A program made the position numbers and the translations under genes. 64,000 nt of DNA from the NCBI GenBank assembly GCA_944380775.1, contig CALWIP010000009.1, positions 1 through 64,000 of the forward strand, read 5' to 3'. A model generated the notes under the pieces. It was not told where the DNA came from, made no database searches, and saw only the letters and a list, made by a program, of their open reading frames with translations. The DNA is from an uncultured Clostridia bacterium (GTDB lineage Bacteria > Bacillota > Clostridia > Oscillospirales > Acutalibacteraceae). Shown piece after piece: positions 60,529 to 64,000 of this stretch. Positions within the stretch are counted from its first letter, which is position 1; each line of letters starts with the position of its first letter.

Positions 60529-61770
60529 ATGAGTAGGACGAACGGGAGCCGCGCCGGGAAGGAATTCCGGCTGCGGTCCGTCTGGAATGCAGTCTACGCA
60601 AAAATGGAGGAGCAGCTTCCCGAGCAGGCCATGCGGGAGTGGATGGACCATTTCCATCTGGCCAAATTGGGGCGCGGGAGAGCGGTCATCGACGTGGATA
60701 ACGACGTCGACCTCGAAATGTTCCTTTGGCAATATGAAGAGGCGCTCCAGCAGAGCCTGCGCGAGGTGTTGCCCTATGAAGTGCGGGTGCGCTTCCAGCA
60801 GGACACCGCGCGCCGCAAACGGCGCAGGGGCGCGGCGCGCAAGGCTGTTTTGGCGCTGCTGAGCGTTTTGCTGCTCGGTGCGGCCGCAGTGGTGGTTGTG
60901 CTGGGCGTCAGCGTTGCACAGAACCAATCGTTCCGCGAGACCTTCTACCAGGTGAGCTCCGGCAAGGTGGACGGCGGGTTGCGCATCATCCAGATTTCGG
61001 ACCTGCACGGCACGGAATACGGGGACGGCAACGAGGCTTTGCTCGAGCGGGTCGAGCGCCTGGCCCCGGACCTCGTGGTGCTGACGGGCGACGGCGTGGA
61101 CAAAAACGACGCGGACGCGTCCGTCACGGTGGACCTGTGCGAGCGTCTCGCCGGGATTGCGCCGGTGTGCTATGTTTACGGGAACCACGAATGCGCGCGC
61201 GTGTACGGGAACCTGATGACGAGAGATTCGCTCGACGAGACGTTGGGGATGGGCGACGGGACCCGGGACGACGCGGCGCTGCGCGAATGGGAAGATCCCC
61301 TGCGCGAGGAGCTGGAAGCGGCGGGCGTGTTTGTTCTGCTCAATGAAGAGCTGACGCTCGAGTTGAACGGGACCGCCGTAGACGTTTACGGCACGCTGAC
61401 CTCGAACCCCTCGGCTTTTTGGCCCTACGCCGGGGGGAGTTTCTCAGAATTCCTCTTGGAAGACCCGGAGAACTTTAAGCTGTTCCTCTGCCATGAGCCG
61501 TACCTGTTCACCGCTTTGCCGGACGATGCGTGGGGAGACCTCGCGCTGTGCGGGCACACGCACGGCGGCGTAGTGCGCCTGCCGTATGTGGGCGGCGTGT
61601 ATGAGCTCGAGTGGGGCCTTTTCCCGGAGCTGTTCCAGAGCGGGATGGTCTACGGGCGTTATACGGCCGGCGCGACGCCGGTCATCGTCAGCGGGGGCAT
61701 GACCAACCGGGGGGCGCTTCGCATCAACAACCGCCCGGAACTGGTCATTGTCGACGTAAGCCGCTATTGA
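60529..61770 (+). CDS. Membrane metallophosphoesterase with DnaA-domain-I-like N-terminus
   Basis: 413 aa from ATG 60529 (GTG 60517 is possible). Residues 17-92 resemble domain I of DnaA: LRSVWNAVYAKMEEQL, an REWM helix matching the ETWM position, RAVIDVDNDVDLEMF and a QYEEALQQSLREVL helix before a final strand EVRVRF. A basic stretch (95-104) and one membrane helix (106-128) follow. The phosphoesterase domain (150-413) has all five metal motifs: ISDLH, TGDGVD, GNHE, CHEP and GHTHGG, as in YkuE. Topology suggests head inside, enzyme outside. Function in the polysaccharide operon is unknown. Confidence 0.85.
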   Translation: MSRTNGSRAGKEFRLRSVWNAVYAKMEEQLPEQAMREWMDHFHLAKLGRGRAVIDVDNDVDLEMFLWQYEEALQQSLREVLPYEVRVRFQQDTARRKRRRGAARKAVLALLSVLLLGAAAVVVVLGVSVAQNQSFRETFYQVSSGKVDGGLRIIQISDLHGTEYGDGNEALLERVERLAPDLVVLTGDGVDKNDADASVTVDLCERLAGIAPVCYVYGNHECARVYGNLMTRDSLDETLGMGDGTRDDAALREWEDPLREELEAAGVFVLLNEELTLELNGTAVDVYGTLTSNPSAFWPYAGGSFSEFLLEDPENFKLFLCHEPYLFTALPDDAWGDLALCGHTHGGVVRLPYVGGVYELEWGLFPELFQSGMVYGRYTAGATPVIVSGGMTNRGALRINNRPELVIVDVSRY

Positions 61771-61807
61771 GCGCGGCAGTTCCTGCAACGCAAAGGAGGA
61801 CGACGGG

Positions 61808-63271
61808 ATGCTGGATATTTTGCGTGAACATACCGTGCTTCTCAGTAAGGCCGGCGTAGCCGGCCTATGCGGCGTGGCGGCTGTGGTGGCTGTTGCGGCG
61901 CTCTGGGTGCTGTATTCCCGCTCGCACAACATGTCGCACAGTGAGTTTAAGCGGATGTTTCGCCGCAGCTGGGGCTTCCGCGTGTGGGCGCTGGCGCTCT
62001 CGGCCGTGTTTGCCCTGGCAATGCTTGCGCCCGGCTGGCGGCTGGGCTCCGGCAGGGCGGAAATGGTCGTGACGCTGAATTACGCCGAGGCCTCTTGGGG
62101 CGCGAACGCCAACGGCACGCGCTACAACAGCTCGGAAATCCTCTGCGACGAGGTGCTCGAACGCGCGATTGAAATGGGCGCGTTCGACGGCGTCACGCCC
62201 GCCGACCTGCGCGCCTGCCTGAGCATTGCGCCGCTGGTTGAGGGCGGTTCCTCGTCGGAGGAAGAGTACCACATCGCGACGGAATTCCTCGTTTCGTACG
62301 AGGCGGACGATAATACCGCCCATCTCGACGCGGAAAACGTGCTCAAGCTCATTGCGAGCGCGTATAAATTCTTCTACATCGACCATTACGCCAATAATTT
62401 CTCCGTTTTGGATATGGACTTGGACGCGGAGGCCCTGGAAGGCCTCGATTACCTGGACACCGTGACCTACCTGCAAAACCGGGCGACCCGCGTGATGAAT
62501 TATATGTATGTCCTGGGGGATGAAAACGCCAGCTTCCTTTCCTCGCGCGGCGATTCGTTCTATTCCCTGGCGTCGAAGGTTTCCAATTTGATCGATTTCC
62601 AAATCCAAGACCGCCTCGCCTCTTATTTGCTGGAAAATGGCGTCTCCAAGGACGCCCAGAGCTATGTGGACCGGCTGGAGTACGACAATGTGTTGACAGA
62701 CTACGACATGCAGCGCGCGAACGCCTCGTTTGAGGTGCGCAACGACGCCGTGGACATGTACGCAGAGGAAATGACGCGCATTGTGCTTGTGCCAACTTGG
62801 GACCAGCAGGGCGAGTACTACATGGGCCGCACGAAGGTCGGCATCGACGACCTTTCGCTGGAAGCGGAACAGTACAGCCAAACGGCGGCGGAAGATCTGT
62901 CGCAGATTGAGACCAACAGCCTCACCATTTCTGCGCTCGATGGCGCAGAGGGCGGGGAGGACCCCGTTGCGGAGACCCTCATCGCGGAGATTACCGCGAC
63001 GCTTTCCGACTACGCGCAGGCGGCAAAAATTGCCGGGCAGGAATATTCAGAAACTAAATTGAACCAGTGCATCTCCGCCAGCGTTTCGGGCTTTTCCCTG
63101 CTTTCCGTGCTGCTTCTCTGCGTGGGCGGGGCGGTAGCGTTTTACCTGGCGGTTTCCCTGCTTGGCGCTGCGCTGCGCATGCCGAAGATCGGGCGGGAGG
63201 GCTTCCGCCTGCCGGTGGAGGATTGGATGGAAGGCCCTGAGGCGGAAGAAAACCACAGGGGCGCGGAATGA
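61808..63271 (+). CDS. Membrane protein, Wzz/chain-length-determinant-like
   Basis: 487 aa. Two N-terminal membrane helices (about 13-36 and 58-77), a large extracytoplasmic region (about 80-425) with long helices and many Asp/Glu/Asn, and a C-terminal membrane helix (about 430-455) with a short charged cytoplasmic tail. This is the layout of polysaccharide co-polymerases. No sequence motif of Wzz proper was identified, so the name rests on layout and place. ATG 61808 after AAAGGAGG. Confidence 0.65.
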   Translation: MLDILREHTVLLSKAGVAGLCGVAAVVAVAALWVLYSRSHNMSHSEFKRMFRRSWGFRVWALALSAVFALAMLAPGWRLGSGRAEMVVTLNYAEASWGANANGTRYNSSEILCDEVLERAIEMGAFDGVTPADLRACLSIAPLVEGGSSSEEEYHIATEFLVSYEADDNTAHLDAENVLKLIASAYKFFYIDHYANNFSVLDMDLDAEALEGLDYLDTVTYLQNRATRVMNYMYVLGDENASFLSSRGDSFYSLASKVSNLIDFQIQDRLASYLLENGVSKDAQSYVDRLEYDNVLTDYDMQRANASFEVRNDAVDMYAEEMTRIVLVPTWDQQGEYYMGRTKVGIDDLSLEAEQYSQTAAEDLSQIETNSLTISALDGAEGGEDPVAETLIAEITATLSDYAQAAKIAGQEYSETKLNQCISASVSGFSLLSVLLLCVGGAVAFYLAVSLLGAALRMPKIGREGFRLPVEDWMEGPEAEENHRGAE

Positions 63272-63305
63272 CCTTTTTTGATTACACGCAACGGGAGGGG
63301 AAGCG

Positions 63306-64000
63306 ATGAGAGAATTTCAGCTGCTGCGGTACCTGAAAAAATGGCTGCCGTGGATCGTAGCGCTGTGCGTCGGTTTGACCGTGGCGGTTTACATCGGTTT
63401 AAGCGCTGCGCAAAACTATGTTGCCTCCGCCGTCATCCACTACAATGACGCGGCGGCCCAGGAAGGGGAAACCCCTTTGGGGACAGAGCTGGATGTCAAT
63501 GAGATTAAGTCTTCTTCCATCTTGTCCCGTGTGCTTTACAACTTGGAGCTGGGGGATTCCTACTCCGTCGACGACCTCATCTCCCGCGTGACCATCACCG
63601 AAGTTGTGGACGAGGACGACCAGGCCTTGAAGGACGCTATGCTGGAAAACGGCGAGGAATACCTTGTGGAGCCGACTACATACATCGTCTCGTTTACGGC
63701 GGACCACAGCGAGGGCCCGGAATTTGCCCGGCAAGTGCTAGATGAAGTGCTGGACCTCTATTTTTCTGACTACAGTGAAAATTATGTCAACACCGGGTCG
63801 ACGCAGAGCTCGTTGAGCAAGCTCTACAATGATAATTACGATTACATCGAGATGATGGAGATCATCGACCAGGATATTACCAGCACGATTTCCGTGCTCT
63901 ACCAGCGTGTGCAGGAGGAAAGCACCTTCCGCTCGACGGAAACCGGCCTAACGTTCAACGACCTCGCGCAGGATTTTGAGTTCATCCAAAGCGTGCGGGT
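63306..64000 (+). CDS. Wzz/chain-length-determinant family protein (partial, runs off the window)
   Basis: At least 231 aa; the end is outside the window. ATG 63306 follows GGAGGGGAAGC. Opening MREFQLLRYLKKWLPWIVAL with one membrane helix (about 13-34), then an extracytoplasmic alpha/beta start (YVASAVIHYND ... SSSILSRVL) like the Wzz domain of CapA/YwqC-type proteins, where strands carrying Y-x-A-x-A-x-I are typical. Likely controls chain length or export with the protein encoded just upstream. Confidence 0.8.
   Translation, partial: MREFQLLRYLKKWLPWIVALCVGLTVAVYIGLSAAQNYVASAVIHYNDAAAQEGETPLGTELDVNEIKSSSILSRVLYNLELGDSYSVDDLISRVTITEVVDEDDQALKDAMLENGEEYLVEPTTYIVSFTADHSEGPEFARQVLDEVLDLYFSDYSENYVNTGSTQSSLSKLYNDNYDYIEMMEIIDQDITSTISVLYQRVQEESTFRSTETGLTFNDLAQDFEFIQSVR

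Noticed and set aside
1..64000. CRISPR arrays, insertion sequences, phage or attachment sites
   Set aside because: No regularly spaced repeats with unique spacers, no transposase or integrase motifs and no tRNA-end duplications were seen.

Overview
The window reads as chromosome from a high-GC, spore-forming, Gram-positive anaerobe of the Clostridia, most likely the Oscillospiraceae/Ruminococcaceae. The evidence for this is AGGAGG-type ribosome sites, near-consensus sigma-A promoters (17-bp spacers), S10-spc-alpha gene order with infA-rpmJ-rpsM-rpsK-rpsD-rpoA-rplQ, the sporulation pair spmA-spmB, a SpoVT/AbrB regulator, meso-diaminopimelate dehydrogenase, and gut-type glycosidases (GH29, GH4). 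The genus placement is inference. No insertion sequence, phage gene or CRISPR array was seen.

Layout. 0-4.3 kb: the end of a 5S rRNA gene, tRNA-Asn, a URO-D-fold protein, an AbrB/SpoVT-like regulator, spmAB and coaX. 4.3-12.5 kb: a surface-sugar cluster. A minus-strand DegT aminotransferase diverges from a six-gene operon that holds every step from UDP-GlcNAc to UDP-ManNAc3NAcA (wbpD-, wbpE-, wbpA-, wbpB- and wbpI-like genes) plus a glycosyltransferase. 12.5-14.3 kb: an Lsa-type ABC-F ribosome-protection gene behind a seven-codon leader peptide and a transcription attenuator whose alternative pairings can be read directly. 14.3-25 kb: a lipoprotein, an M14 carboxypeptidase, a NUDIX hydrolase, DAP dehydrogenase, an unrecognised 389-aa protein, a DUF885 metallopeptidase and a MarR-controlled heterodimeric ABC exporter.

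25-40.9 kb: one uninterrupted ribosomal superoperon from rpsJ to rplQ, including secY, adk, map, a KOW protein, infA and rpoA. It has a long leader with two terminator-like hairpins and ends at a strong bidirectional terminator. 40.9-47.8 kb: a GH4 glycosidase with a divergent AraC regulator, a GIY-YIG protein, a Cof-type phosphatase, dCMP deaminase, rsmA and a fucose-isomerase-like protein. 47.8-53.2 kb: a minus-strand signalling operon encoding a diguanylate cyclase, an HD-GYP response regulator, an Hpt protein and a hybrid histidine kinase, a phosphorelay that can both make and destroy c-di-GMP. 53.5-58.5 kb: alpha-L-fucosidase, a PadR/DUF2812 pair, and a znuABC zinc importer with a Zur-like operator. 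58.6 kb to the end: tRNA-Val, a phosphopantetheinyl transferase, and the start of a second polysaccharide locus (phosphoglycosyl transferase, a membrane metallophosphoesterase with a DnaA-domain-I-like head, and two Wzz-like membrane proteins, the last cut by the window edge).

The most unusual items are the DnaA-I/metallophosphoesterase fusion, the ABC-F attenuator and the complete ManNAc3NAcA pathway in a Gram-positive. Function calls rest on motif reading by eye; no database search was possible.
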